NCBI GenBank assembly: GCA_012861695.1
Contig: JAAOOA010000060.1
Location: 1,357,501 to 1,421,500 of the forward strand
Reading direction: 5' to 3'
DNA from: Trematomus loennbergii
Taxonomy: Eukaryota; Chordata; Actinopteri; Perciformes; Nototheniidae
DNA length: 64,000 bases
Shown here in pieces: positions 33,786 to 45,583 of this stretch. A program made the position numbers and the translations under genes. A model generated the notes under the pieces. The model did not search any database. It had not been told where the DNA came from and worked only from the letters and a program-made list of their open reading frames with translations. Numbering within the stretch: the first letter of the stretch is position 1; each line of letters opens with the position of its first letter.

Positions 33786-33856
33786 CACGGCAGAATATTA
33801 CTGCCAAAAGTCACGTGACTCACTCACGTGACTTTTGGCAGTAATATTCCGCCGTG
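33786..33856. repeat. 33-bp palindrome (hairpin), spacer CTCAC
   Basis: 33786-33818 and 33824-33856 are reverse complements with one mismatch. The arms contain AATATTACTGCCAAAAGTCA and end at the TCACGTGA core. Only five bases separate them, so it can form a tight hairpin or cruciform. Confidence 0.85.
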
Positions 33857-34299
33857 GTTGTGCTCAAACCATGGATGTATAATAAGAACTGGATACAGCG
33901 TGGGAGGCGGGGCCTCATTCATTCCTATGAGAGTTGCTCATTCGCGCATGATGATAAAATGGCCCAACTTTGAGAGAGCGAAACGTCACAGATTACCCGG
34001 CATGCCTGAGAAGTACCCGTATGTGCGCTCATAGCGCATGCGCAACTTTAACCATGCCCCCAAAATGCTCGTTCACATCAAGCACGTCCATTTGCGTACA
34101 CGTAACAGCGCCGCACGTTCATGACAGCATGGTAATGGGTTGTTATTATGATGGATTTGATATTAACGAGGCGGCAGTTAGCAGCAAGCGGCTAGCTAGT
34201 AATTATGCTAATTTACACATCAATCGTTATGTACTTTTATATTACGCTGTAACAGGATCTAGTGATATCCAAGCAACAGAGCTTCATTTAGCATGAAAG
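33857..34299. other. Unassigned sequence
   Basis: No gene or defined element. Several CpG-containing words (GCATGCGCAAC and similar) are present. Confidence 0.35.
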
Positions 34300-34421
34300 A
34301 ATTATTGCACTGTATATATAATATATGTATATGTATGTATATTAATATATATATATATATATACATACATATATATATATACAGTATATATACATATATA
34401 TATACATATATACACATATAC

Positions 34422-34455
<34 letters not shown>

Positions 34456-34460
34456 GTAGT
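34300..34460. repeat. (TA)n/(TATG)n microsatellite
   Basis: Alternating TA and TATG/CATA units through about 160 bp. Confidence 0.9.
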
Positions 34461-35479
34461 AGCTGATTTAAATGCGGAAACTGGGCTTATTCATCAGAAT
34501 TTCGTATGACTTGTTATGTGATATGACTGTATTAATCTGATGTAAAATACAGTTTGTCCAATGCTGTGTTTTGTTTTATGAGAAACAGTGTACGTCTTGG
34601 GATGCATATTTCAGAAAAATATTCTGATATCAAAATGAAATGAAAACTATCCAGAGATGGAAGTACGCTTTTGTGAACCAAAAATGAATGACTTTTCTCA
34701 TGTGGAATCAAAGTAAAATGTGCCGTTCAGCGGTGAGATATCTTCTCTTCTGTACTTTAATTAAGGATTCAGCTTTACAGATCAATTTTTTTATTTGCAA
34801 TGAATAAATCAAGGGTGAACAAAGAAAAGAGCGCCCCCTACAGAAAAACACATTTCACCATGTGTATTAGTGTGTGAATCCCTGTATGCGCTGTGTGTGA
34901 GTCTCTGTGTGTGGCCTGCTTCTTATTCAAAGTGACATTTTAAGCCGTTAAGCTGTCACTCAGCAGCGCAGTGGCACATTGTTGATGACCACCCCCCCAT
35001 GGGGTTGTTGGTACGACCCACTGGAGCTTTGCCTGTTAATAAGGGTCCTGCCATGTCCGGCGGGAAGGGGGGGTGACAGGATAAGGAGCTATCCTAGTGG
35101 GAGTAACACAGATGAATAAGTCCAGAGTCTCTAATGTGATGTCTAATAAGATTTTAAAGGAGTGTAAAAGGAAGCAGTCTGGGAGCAGAAAGGCAGTTAA
35201 CTGAAAGTCATTTGAAGCGCTTTTTGAAGTTTTCTGCATTGACAGAGAATCCATCACGACACTGAACTTCCTCAGCCTGAGAGGGAAGCTAACAAGTTCA
35301 GCCTGAGCAGACAATGACACATGAAAACAAACCACTGCTGTTTCTGTTGTGCAGACAGTTATCAGAGACGAGGCCATTCATTGTCTCAGCTCAAAGTTAT
35401 GTTTGAAGACAGGGGGAAAAAAATGAGTCAGAGTTACATCAGTTTCATTGAAGAGATTACATTGCATCTTTGTATCACA
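34461..35479. other. Unassigned sequence
   Basis: ORFs here (for example a 113-codon minus-strand frame at 35036-35377) show no family signature. No repeat is resolved. Confidence 0.4.
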
Positions 35480-36019
35480 TACATGTGGCAACCGTGACTC
35501 AATGTTTTGTCCACAATGAAGCTGCCTGGGATCCAACATCTCTCCTCTAGTCCATACCCTACCCAGTCGACCACAAACTGTCTACCTCTACCCCTCGGTC
35601 TCTCAGACAATATCTTTTCCACTGTATAGACTGGACCTCCGTCGATGATCCGGGGAGGTGGAGGGGGTGTGGAGGCGGGGTCCAGTCTGCTCTCTTTGAC
35701 CGGTTTCAGCTTGCTGACGTGAAACGTGGGGTGGAACTTAAGGGATTTTGGGAGACATAGGCGGACAGCAACAGGATTAATAACTTTTGATATGGGATAA
35801 GGACAGGGGCTGCGCCAGGGGGTAGCTTGGAGTTGCTATAGCAACTCCAACAATTGGCCTAGCAACGGTTTAGCAACCCCATTGTTTTGTTATGAAAATG
35901 TATCTATATATATTTATACACATTCTCGCGAGATCTATTAGGGGTCATTGTAAGTTAAAGCGCGAACTGTTACTTGGCTAATGTTGTTATAATTCTCAGT
36001 ATGTGAACACAGATCGAAA

Positions 36020-36405
<386 letters not shown>

Positions 36406-37085
36406 TTGTGCTTACCTTGCAAAGTAATGTTATAAGTGTCAAAGGAATGTTTTAATTTAAATATTAATGATAATATTGTAGCGTGTCCAAGTTAATAGTT
36501 ATTTCAGTTATCAGATGTGCACAGTTTAGTACATTTGTAAAGTTATTTAGGCAATGTTGTTGATGGGAGTTAGGGAGAGACCGCCCCTTCCAGGTGTGTG
36601 TGTGCGTTTTCCGGTGTGTGTGTAGGGAGTACGAGACGGTAGGAGTTGTGTTCGAGTGTGGGGAAAAGTCATAATGAGTGTTATACTATTGATTGGCTCT
36701 GTAAGGCGTGGCTGTGGCCGTCAATACCATAAAATAAAGAGAACGTTTTCGACATTGAAGGCTCGTGATCTGTGATCTTGAATAGCGGTGAACACTACAA
36801 TATGAACAGGCTCGTGCTTGGCCCACTGGTATTGTTTGTTTATTTATTTATTATTAACTAGCAACGCCGTGCTGTCATATAGCAACTGCTAAGCTACTGC
36901 AGCAAAACAATCCTGGTGCCGCCCATGGATAAGGACCGAAGAACCGGGGAGCCAGCTTCCTGGAGGCGACATGAAGGGGTAGATCCTTGGTTGACAACCA
37001 TACTCGTTGTTCGGCCTTGTACTTGGGGGCCGGACGTCGTTTTTGGTCGGCCATTATCTTCATGCGTGTTGCGTTTCTGCAGCAT

Positions 37086-37826
37086 ATGACCAGTGGCGTT
37101 TTTATATGTACAAAAGTGGTGGGGCACAAAAAACGTAGATGTCTATATATAAGCTTCTGCAGTGATGTGCAGTGAGGTTCATGGCTGGTGAGGCACTGGC
37201 ACTGACTCTTCAGGTTTACAAATATTATATTTTGACCTAAATCAAAATATAATATTATTTTTAGTCTGATGCTTCGATTAATTTTAAACAGACAGTTCAA
37301 CAAAAAGATACCCAAAAAATGTAATTTTAGCATTTAAATATTGAATTGTTCTCTCTTAGTAAGATCCAATTTTCAATAAAATTGTGGTCTTACCTTGACT
37401 TGAAGATGAAGTCCATTTGCCTATCCTTCTGGACAAAAATCTCTATTACTTTTTGTAAAAGTCCTCCTTATCTTCTTGTACAGATGTAGCACTCCAGATA
37501 GGACTCCAGCTTACAGCTTCCTGCCTGCTTCCTGCCTAAGACCTGCCTAAGACCAGCATCTGGGAATGTTAAGCCCTCCCACTTTTTCCAAGAGGGCGTT
37601 GCCAGATTTTCAATTTCAGGATTTAACCAGGAGATGGCGCTTCATTCACAAATACAGAAAGACAACTTTTCATGGACTTTCAGTTTTGTTTAGAAGAGCA
37701 TTTGAACACATCAATATTTTAGATCAAATAAAGTATATCTAATCTTGTAATTCAATAATATATAGTCTTTATATATTAAATAATCATAATAATAATGTAA
37801 ATGTTTACATTACACTTCTTTATTTG
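37086..37826. other. Unassigned, repeat-like
   Basis: GCAGTGATGTGCAGTGAGGT near 37,158 and an ATATTATATTTTGA/TCAAAATATAATAT inverted pair near 37,223-37,257 suggest a DNA-element fragment. No gene seen. Confidence 0.35.
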
Positions 37827-38188
37827 TCATGCGGTCTACCTACGCTGTAAAATGTATTATCTCTTCGATTTACACACGGCATCTATTGCACTTCTGTCCA
37901 TCCTGGGAGAGGGATCCCTCCTCTGTTGCTCTCCCGAGGTTTCTCCCATTTTTCCCTTTGAAATGTGGGTTTTTCTCTGGAAGTTTTTCCTTGTACGATG
38001 TGAGGTTCTAAGGACAGAGGGTGTCGTTTTCTCATACTGATATTCTGAACAAACTGTGCTGTTGTATTTGCTGTAAAGTGTCTTTACTGTAGGGTATTTT
38101 TATTATATGTACAGCACTTTGGCTCGACCAAAAATCGTTTAAAAATGTGCTATATAAATAAAACTTAATTTGATTTGATTTGATTTGA
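37827..38188 (+). mobile_element. LINE 3' end, plus strand (same family as 6.3-9.1 kb)
   Basis: It is nearly the reverse complement of 6,327-6,690, from TGCGGTCTACCTACGCTGTA through GTGCTATATAAATAAAACTT and the (TTTGA)n tail. It carries only the 3' UTR, so it is a strongly 5'-truncated insertion. Confidence 0.8.
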
Positions 38189-38653
38189 TGCTCATACTTT
38201 TACCTTTACAATTGTTTGCTTTAATATGCAGTATCTTTTTTGTATATTTTTGTGTTTGCTTCCTCCTGCTCCCTTTCGGACACATACTGTATGATTTATT
38301 ATTATTATTAATATGAAGATATTATTAAGATAAGATAAGATAAGATGTTACTTTATTGATTGAACATTTTAGTTTAGAATGTGCTATCCCACGGTAATTC
38401 AGAAGGCTCACAGGTCACATTCCGACCATTATTTAAAACAATAGGTGCTTTCATAATAATGATGAGAAACTATGAAATAAGAAATGAATCAAATTAAAAT
38501 GTAATTATCATATCATAATTATATAGTGTATTGTATTATTAAGTAATATCATACATTAACCCCATTATAGCAGATGCCACATTGAATGGATGAACACATT
38601 TATGCATCAATAATTACAACAGAGTATTTCTAAATACAAGTTGTAAAAATACA
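38189..38653. other. Unassigned AT-rich sequence
   Basis: A short (ATAAG)n stretch at about 38,327-38,347 may be the tail of another retroposon. No gene. Confidence 0.4.
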
Positions 38654-39115
38654 TATATGTATTTTTTTTTTTTTTTTTTTACAACTTTATTTTTCAGTTT
38701 TTCACAAATACAGTATGTCCAATATTTATGACAAAAAGTTGCAAACCCCCCAAATCCCACCCCCCTCCCCCTCCAGGTGGTATTCCCCAGTGAATAGACA
38801 AACATACGACAAAAATAAATGAATTGTCATAGAAATCAAATATAAAAAATATAAATACAGGTAAAATAAATGAAAAAAAAATAGAAATAGACCAAAATAA
38901 ACACATACAACAAAAATAATGACGATAGACAGTATACGAGTAAATAATCAGATATAAAACATCACACACATAACCCAAACAAACATTTTAGTTTATGTTA
39001 TTCTTATTGCCAGTCTTCTAAACCCTTAGTGTGACAAGGTACGTAACAACTTCAAGCCCACAACTAAGGACCCCAGAGTGTCCAGGTCAATAGTCAAAGA
39101 AAAATGCACAGTGAA

Positions 39116-42100
39116 TCAGGTGAGGGAAAGGCCTCTAACATGGGTAATAAATAGCGACCAAGTTTTGTCGTATTTGTCAACTAAACCGCGCACTGCATAT
39201 CTCAATTTTTCCAAGTCCAACCCAAGCATCACTTCCCTGATCCAATGAATATAGGAAGGGGGATTTTTTCCTTTCCAATTTAGCAGTATGAGACGGCGGG
39301 CATGCAACGACGCATAGGCAACCGCATTTTTGTGGAGGGAGGAGAACCCTAGTCCAGTGTCAACAGTTCCAAAAATAGCTGTTTGAGGGTTGGGAGATAG
39401 TATCCTGCCAGATATTGCAGAAAGTGACCGAAACACAGAAGCCCAGAAACTGCTTAATGACGGACATGACCAGAACATATGCCCCAGGGAGACAGGGGAA
39501 TAATGACACCTGGGACAGGTTGGAGCGACACTGGGAAAGATCTTAGCTAGTCTGTCGTTGGAGTAATGTAGTCGGTGTACTACCTTAAATTGGATTAATC
39601 CATGTCTAATACAGAAAGAAGAGGTGTGTATACGTGAAACAATGCTTTCCCAGGCTTCCTCTGAAATAGAATCACCAATATCTCCTTCCCATGCTTTTTT
39701 AATTTTGTCCCATGTGGGAGGGCAGTTATTCAGAATCAATGTATATATTTTGGACACAGCCCCTTTATTAAATGGATTCACATTAAGAACCGAGTGAGCT
39801 AGATCTTTAGAGGGTGGACACGGATATCCTGGAAAATGTTTTGACGCAAAAGACCGAGCCTGGAGATATCTAAAAAAGTGAGATTTTGGTATGTTGTGAT
39901 CCCTACACAAGTGTGTAAAGGATGCAAAACTGTCGTCACTAAAAAGATCTTGAAAAAAGACCAAGCCACTTCTATGCCAAACAGCAAATGCCATGTCCAA
40001 ACGGGATGGTGTAAAAAGGTGATTGGACATTATTGGCGAGAAACTGCATATGCTTTTCAGATTCATATGTTTCCTAAATTGACCCCAGATCTTAATTGAG
40101 TTTTGGACCACTAAGTTTGAGTTAAACTCACTTACTTTAACATTCAATGGAAGGGGGGCAGTTAAAAATGAGATTGGGGAAATTGGGAGTGTGGACTCCA
40201 ACTCCATTGTAGCCCATATTGGGCCCTCCTTGTCTGCAAATGTGGTAATCCAGTATGTGAGTTTAGCAATGTTAGCTGCCCAGTAATAAAATAGGAAATT
40301 AGGTAGACCCAAACCACCTTCAGATTTGACCCTCTCCAGATTTGCCTTCTTTGTGCGTGCAGGCTTCTTATTCCATATAAACGCAGAGATAAGGCTGTCT
40401 AGTTGGGCAAAAAAGGATTTTGGGATGAAAATCGGAATCATCTGAAACAGGTACAAATATCTGGGCAATATTGTCATTTTCACAGCGTTTATCCGCCCTG
40501 CTAGTGTGACAGGCAGCTTTGACCACCTATCTAGATCATTCTTGGTGCGTTCCAAGATAGATTTGTAATTGTACTTAAAAACAGTCTTAACCGAGCTTGC
40601 CATCTCAATACCCAAGTAAGTACATTTTTCATTTTCAATCCTAAAGGGCAGATGACCATAATCCTCCAGCCTTGCCAAGTCATTGAGAGGAAACAGTAAA
40701 GATTTTGACAAATTAATTTTGTAACCTGAAATGCTCCCAAATGTCTTCAGCAAGGAGAGAACATATGGCATGCTTTCTATTGGGTCTGATACTTGCAGAA
40801 GTAGGTCATCCGCATATAGAGATGTTTTATGCACTGTGCTGCCCCTGGAAACGCCCTTAATCCTATTGTCCGTTCTGATAGCAATTGCTAAGGGTTCAAT
40901 TGCAATGTCGAATAAATAGGGTGACAGGCAGCATCCCTGCCTTGTTCCTCTGTAGAGCATAAAATACTCAGAAATAAGACTGTTTGTTTTAACAGCGGCT
41001 GTAGGGGCTGAATATATTGTCTTAATCCATTTACAAAAAACAGGTCCCAGTCCAAATGTTTCCAAGGCAGCAAAAAGATAGTTCCACTCGATCCTATCAA
41101 ACGCCTTTTCAGCATCAAGGCTCAGGATAATTTCAGGCCGCACTGTGGATTTAGGGGACAATAATAAATTAAATAACCGCCGTACATTAAAAAATGAATG
41201 TCGCCCAGAGATGAAACCTGTTTGGTCTTTATCAATAATGGTAGGAATAAAGGCTTCTAATCGCTGCGCAAGGACTTTAGTTAATATTTTATAATCACAG
41301 CAAAGAAGGCTGATTGGTCTATAGGAACTACACTGTGAGGGATCCTTGTCTTTTTTCAATATCACTGAAATTGTCGCTTGAGAGAGTGTTGGTGGCAATT
41401 TACCATTAACCAGTGATTCTTCATATACCGATTTTAAAACCGGCACAAGTTTTGAGGAGTATTCCTTATAAAACTCGATGGGAAACCCATCCGGGCCTGG
41501 TGCCTTCCCTGTACTAGACAGTTTGATTGCGTTTTCTATTTCTCCAACCGTTAATGGCTGTTCCAAGGAGCACTGGGAGTCTGGTGAAAGTTTTGGGATA
41601 TGTAAGGAATCCAGAAACGACTGAATTCCAGACGAGTTAACATCTACCTCTGATTGATATAAAGTAGAATAGTATTTCTTAAACTGGTCATTAATTATTT
41701 GGGGATTATGCGAAGCCGAATCGGCGCCTGTATTGATCCTTGGGATCGTCTGTCCAGCCGCCTGCTGCTTAAGCTGAAGTGCAAGGAGTCTTCCTGCTCT
41801 GTCCCCATGTTCATAGTAAACCTGTTTAGTTTTTAAAATATTTTTTTCAGCTCTCCACGTCGAAAGTGTGTTAAATTCAGATTGAAGCAGTACTTTTTCT
41901 TTAAAAAGATCTGCCGTGGGCAAGAGAGCATACCGTTTATCAACATCTGCAATGCTGTGTGTCAGTTCTTTAAGCTTCTTAGATCGCTCTTTGTTTTTAT
42001 GTGCAGTGTATGAAATAGCCTGTCCCCTGATGTAAGCTTTTAGGGATTCCCATAGAACACTCCTCGAAATATCCTTGGTGTCATTAATTTCTAGAAAAAA

Positions 42101-42937
42101 GTCAATCTGGTCACTGAGGTAAGTTTTAAAGTGTTCATATGAAAGCAAATGGGGGTCTAGACGCCAGGTGCGTTGGGGTGCTATATTACCAGGAAACATC
42201 ATATCCATTTGTACTGGACCATGGTCTGATAACACAATGCTGTGGTACTGGCTCCTGGGGATTAAGGGAAGTAATTGGTCATCTACAATGAAATAATCAA
42301 TCCTGGAATAGCTATGGTGGACAGGGGAGAAAAACGAAAATTGTTTAGTATTAGGATGTTTTGCCCGCCACGGGTCAGATAGGCCACAGGAGCGCAGGAA
42401 GGAGTTTATAGCTATCGCAGATGTTGACAGGGTACTATTAGGTCTAGGGTTGGATCTGTCAAGGTGGGCATGGAGAACGCAGTTAAAATCACCACCCAAT
42501 ACCAATTTATAGGTATTGAGGTCAGGGAGAGCTGAAAAGAAGTTTATGAAAAACTGTGAGTCATCCCAATTCGGTCCATAGATGTTAGCCAATATTAAAG
42601 GAGTATTAAACAACCTGCCAACTGCAACAATATATCTACCGTTGGGATCAGATATTATTTCAGAGAGTTCAAAAGGTATCCCCTTTCTAATTAAAATTGC
42701 TGTGCCCCTGGTTTTGTAATCAAAACGTGAATGATACACTTGTCCAATCCAACTGCATCTTAGTCTCTTTTGGGAGTTAATATTCAGATGTGTTTCCTGC
42801 AGAAACATCACATCCGGCTTCAATGATTTTAAATGGGCAAATATTTTACTCTGTTTCACCATGTTATTTAGGCCTTTGACATTCCAGCTGATGAAAGAGA
42901 ATGCACCTTGTTGTTTGTCTACAGCATCAGGAGCCAT
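39116..42937 (-). CDS. L1 ORF2: endonuclease-reverse transcriptase
   Basis: The open frame reaches back to an ATG at 43057. I prefer the ATG at 42937 (MAPDAVDKQQ), which starts just before the endonuclease, giving about 1,273 residues. The endonuclease spans roughly residues 10-240 with SWNVKGLN, QETHLN, NIYGPN, GGDFN and SDHGP, so every catalytic motif is present. The reverse transcriptase includes SYRPISLL, LDAEKAFDRIEW (first Asp), GTRQGCCLSP and LYADDLLL (catalytic Asp pair). The C-terminus has a Cys-rich CPRCHYSPVSLGHMFWSC segment (zf-RVT type). The protein nicks AT-rich DNA and copies L1 RNA at the nick. No stop or frameshift is seen. Confidence 0.92.
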   Translation of the reverse strand: MAPDAVDKQQGAFSFISWNVKGLNNMVKQSKIFAHLKSLKPDVMFLQETHLNINSQKRLRCSWIGQVYHSRFDYKTRGTAILIRKGIPFELSEIISDPNGRYIVAVGRLFNTPLILANIYGPNWDDSQFFINFFSALPDLNTYKLVLGGDFNCVLHAHLDRSNPRPNSTLSTSAIAINSFLRSCGLSDPWRAKHPNTKQFSFFSPVHHSYSRIDYFIVDDQLLPLIPRSQYHSIVLSDHGPVQMDMMFPGNIAPQRTWRLDPHLLSYEHFKTYLSDQIDFFLEINDTKDISRSVLWESLKAYIRGQAISYTAHKNKERSKKLKELTHSIADVDKRYALLPTADLFKEKVLLQSEFNTLSTWRAEKNILKTKQVYYEHGDRAGRLLALQLKQQAAGQTIPRINTGADSASHNPQIINDQFKKYYSTLYQSEVDVNSSGIQSFLDSLHIPKLSPDSQCSLEQPLTVGEIENAIKLSSTGKAPGPDGFPIEFYKEYSSKLVPVLKSVYEESLVNGKLPPTLSQATISVILKKDKDPSQCSSYRPISLLCCDYKILTKVLAQRLEAFIPTIIDKDQTGFISGRHSFFNVRRLFNLLLSPKSTVRPEIILSLDAEKAFDRIEWNYLFAALETFGLGPVFCKWIKTIYSAPTAAVKTNSLISEYFMLYRGTRQGCCLSPYLFDIAIEPLAIAIRTDNRIKGVSRGSTVHKTSLYADDLLLQVSDPIESMPYVLSLLKTFGSISGYKINLSKSLLFPLNDLARLEDYGHLPFRIENEKCTYLGIEMASSVKTVFKYNYKSILERTKNDLDRWSKLPVTLAGRINAVKMTILPRYLYLFQMIPIFIPKSFFAQLDSLISAFIWNKKPARTKKANLERVKSEGGLGLPNFLFYYWAANIAKLTYWITTFADKEGPIWATMELESTLPISPISFLTAPLPLNVKVSEFNSNLVVQNSIKIWGQFRKHMNLKSICSFSPIMSNHLFTPSRLDMAFAVWHRSGLVFFQDLFSDDSFASFTHLCRDHNIPKSHFFRYLQARSFASKHFPGYPCPPSKDLAHSVLNVNPFNKGAVSKIYTLILNNCPPTWDKIKKAWEGDIGDSISEEAWESIVSRIHTSSFCIRHGLIQFKVVHRLHYSNDRLAKIFPSVAPTCPRCHYSPVSLGHMFWSCPSLSSFWASVFRSLSAISGRILSPNPQTAIFGTVDTGLGFSSLHKNAVAYASLHARRLILLNWKGKNPPSYIHWIREVMLGLDLEKLRYAVRGLVDKYDKTWSLFITHVRGLSLT

Positions 42938-43502
42938 AACTCTGCCACTGGATACATGGTCTGGACTTGAAAGCTGGCAAAATCTGAACACATATGTGCA
43001 ATCTTGGGTTAAGGCATGAAACAATAGAAAAACAAAAAAAAAACATAAAACAGACAAAAGCTAAAAAGGTAACAAATAAACTCTTACCATCCTGGATCCC
43101 TGGGCTGGTCTTCTTAAAACCTGAGACTGCCCTACAAACACTCATCCTACTCTTAGGCATATAACACGTCAAGACTAGCCTAAACTCTCAACTGAACTGT
43201 GCAAGGGCAGAACAATATGAATTTAAATGAAACATGGCCCCTCTCATAGCACCGACATTGCTGCACTTATGTGGTCATAACTTAAAACAGCCTTAAATAC
43301 CTACAGTTGGGAGATACAAACAGCTATAACTTAAGAAAATCTGCATTGTTGTCATTTCCCTGACTCATCATTGTCCATAGTCCACACATAAAGCGCAACC
43401 AACTGTAGTGTAATTAACAGTCAAACATTTAGTCACTGTGACACAGGCTGTGACATTATCCTGCAGCTCCAACAGTACCTGTCATGGCCCCAATATTGAT
43501 TA
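42938..43502 (-). other. Spacer between L1 ORF1 and ORF2
   Basis: About 565 bp with no conserved domain. An in-frame extension of ORF2 (40 codons, hydrophobic) overlaps its end but probably is not translated. Confidence 0.5.
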
Positions 43503-44420
43503 TCACTCTCCCTCCGGGTCCCGCGGGTGCAAATCCGTCTCAATGTAGTGCTTTGCCTTGGTTGGGTCTTCAAATGACTTTTGCTCACCAGCTGAGGTTG
43601 TGATTTTAAGTGTGGCTGGATACACAAGACCATACTTCACACCAGGGCATCTGCGCAGCAGCCCCCGGACCTCAGTAAAGGCCGCCCTCCTTTTCCTCAC
43701 CGAGAGCGTGTAGTCCGGGTAGATGTAGAAACGCTTGCCGTTGTGGAAGATGGGCCCCGCTCCCATGGCTTTCCGTATAATATCAGCTTTCTCCTGAAAG
43801 TAGTGGAATTTAATGATGATCGGCCTCGGGGCATCCCCATCAGCTGGTTTCGGCTGTAAGCCCCGATGTGCACGGTCAAGCGTCGGTGTGTAGTCCAGGC
43901 TCAGAGCATCCTGCAGTAGTTGAGCTATGGCTTTCTCTGGTCGAATATTCCCAGCCCCTTCCGCCACACCGATTAGTCGACAATTATCTCTCCGTTGTCG
44001 AGACTCTAGATCTTCGGTTTTGTCCACCAACCTGTTTACTTGTGAGGACAGCGTAGTAACTTTAGCCTCGAGTTCCACTACTCGGCTAGCGTAGCAATTA
44101 GCCCCCTCCTCAAGGTCTTCAATGCGCGTTACGAAAGTTGCGTTCTCCTTCTTAACATCTTCAACAACCTTAGCAAACTCTGTGCGCACATTGCAGATTT
44201 CTGATCTTAAGTCCCTCGACAAGTTGTCTATTTTGGTGTGCAATTCACCTACAGCCGCCGTCACCGTTGAGTCGATCTTAGTTAGCACACACTGCTCAGT
44301 CTGCTTTAGGGCGATCATGATTGTCTGTGTATCCGACAGCGGCTCCGCCGACCCGGCCGTGACTTTCTCAGGCGAGTCCGTGGCGTTTGGGCCTGGCTTC
44401 GATCTTTGGCTCTTCGGCAT
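43503..44420 (-). CDS. L1 ORF1: RNA-binding coiled-coil protein
   Basis: A 305-residue ORF starts MPKSQRSKPG with a basic, low-complexity N-terminus (1-35). A coiled coil covers roughly residues 50-141 (heptads in ELHTKIDNLSRDLRSEI to LVDKTEDLES). It is followed by a short RRM-like domain starting RQRRDNCRLIGVAEG (141-155) and a C-terminal domain from about 200 (RPIIIKFHYFQEKADIIRKA, then YPDYTLSVRKRRAAF). This order is the L1 ORF1p (Transposase_22) architecture. The protein forms trimers that coat L1 RNA. It lies just downstream of the short 5' UTR and is uninterrupted. Confidence 0.88.
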   Translation of the reverse strand: MPKSQRSKPGPNATDSPEKVTAGSAEPLSDTQTIMIALKQTEQCVLTKIDSTVTAAVGELHTKIDNLSRDLRSEICNVRTEFAKVVEDVKKENATFVTRIEDLEEGANCYASRVVELEAKVTTLSSQVNRLVDKTEDLESRQRRDNCRLIGVAEGAGNIRPEKAIAQLLQDALSLDYTPTLDRAHRGLQPKPADGDAPRPIIIKFHYFQEKADIIRKAMGAGPIFHNGKRFYIYPDYTLSVRKRRAAFTEVRGLLRRCPGVKYGLVYPATLKITTSAGEQKSFEDPTKAKHYIETDLHPRDPEGE

Positions 44421-44598
44421 TTTTTGAGAGTTTTATGTACAACCAAATCAAAACACGGTCACTTTTAGATAGCTGAACACTTTAGAGACACATTTACCCC
44501 ACGGGAGCGAGAAAAGAGGCGAAAATAACTTTTTAAATGTTCTTTCCAAGCAGAGCTCAGAAAACTGCGTCCTCACATGTCGCTGCTCCTACGTCCCT
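44421..44598 (-). promoter_or_regulatory. L1 5' UTR / likely internal promoter region
   Basis: It lies between the 5' target duplication and ORF1. It includes GACGTAGGAGCAGCGACATG at its start on the minus strand. L1 elements carry their promoter here; no specific box can be assigned. Confidence 0.5.
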
Positions 44599-44609
44599 TA
44601 TATGTATTT

Positions 44610-45077
44610 AATACTAATAACATAATGATTAATTTCAGATGACAATACTTTTCAGTGTCTGTCTCATGCAGCAGCTGATCCAGTAATGAGTGACCCGGCC
44701 GACAGTAAAAATAAACATTTATAACTAGTTTAGGTAGTTTGAGAGGTAATTAAAATAGCTAAGGGTGATGATCTGACTTGAAGTGTGTGTTTTGCCCCTC
44801 CCGCTGCATCACAGCATATACTGTGTATATCACCATTCTTTAATTAAATGTTTGATAAGAGCATGCAGATCACAGTAAAGTCCCCTGGTTTGTGACAAGA
44901 TGTGAAGTCAACAGATAGTCACTCAGAGGGGGGTACTATTTCTTTTCAAATGCATATAGGCTATGCCATCACATTACATGTAGGCTACACTGCTATTCAC
45001 ATGAATAATTTGAATTTGAATGGGATGGGGAGACTTGTGTGATTAAAATGAGTGGCCAAACTAAGACTTAGTTTTTC
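44610..45077. other. Unassigned sequence
   Basis: No gene or repeat recognised. Confidence 0.4.
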
Positions 45078-45360
45078 AAAAGAGAAAATGCAGATATTAC
45101 ACTCAGAAAAGAAATGGTAGACATATCAGTACTCTTAGTGCCAAGTTGTCTCAGACAAGAGAGAAAGAGAATTCACTGCTCTAAACAAAGTCAAAAATCA
45201 ACATACAGTAGGGGGGTGGGGATGGTGAACGGTATGGTCAATGTTTGTAAACACAATCCCCAGATGTGTCCTAATCAAACCAAAAGAGAAAATGCAGATA
45301 TTACACTCAGAAAGAAATGGTAGACATATCAGTACTCTTAGTGCCAAGTTGTCTCAGACA
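45078..45360 (+). repeat. Direct repeat of ~80 bp, two copies 204 bp apart
   Basis: 45078-45158 and 45282-45360 both run from AAAAGAGAAAATGCAGATAT to GCCAAGTTGTCTCAGACA with one two-base indel. The DNA between contains GGTGAACGGTATGGTCAATG, which recurs near 47,000. Confidence 0.8.
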
Positions 45361-45583
45361 ATCTGCATTTCCTAATGTGGGACAGTTCTGTGCAAAATGT
45401 GCGACACTGAAAAGTCTATGTTAAAAAGCCTCAGTCGCCTTAATTCATGAAATAAAAACATCTCAGGTCAGTAACACTGAAAGCTAATGTGCAATACCAT
45501 GTTCAGCTATGTTACTATTTTAATGTTATTGTTGTTACAACAGAAGATGTTTTTCTTTATATTGAAGTTAAATGCATCAATCT

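Larger units (their letters stand above)
38662..44598 (-). mobile_element. Full-length L1-type LINE with intact ORF1 and ORF2
   Basis: On the minus strand: a short 5' UTR (44598-44421), ORF1, a ~565-bp spacer, ORF2, a ~450-bp 3' UTR and a poly(A) tail of about 20 bases (seen as T at 38662-38681). TATATGTATTT is present on both sides (38654-38664 and 44599-44609), an 11-bp target duplication, which marks both true ends. Length is about 5.9 kb, normal for a vertebrate L1. Both ORFs are open, the only such retroelement in the window. Confidence 0.92.

Noticed and set aside
39799..41118. ORFs overlapping the L1 ORF2 in other frames and on the plus strand
   Set aside because: They are shadows of the 1,273-codon ORF2.
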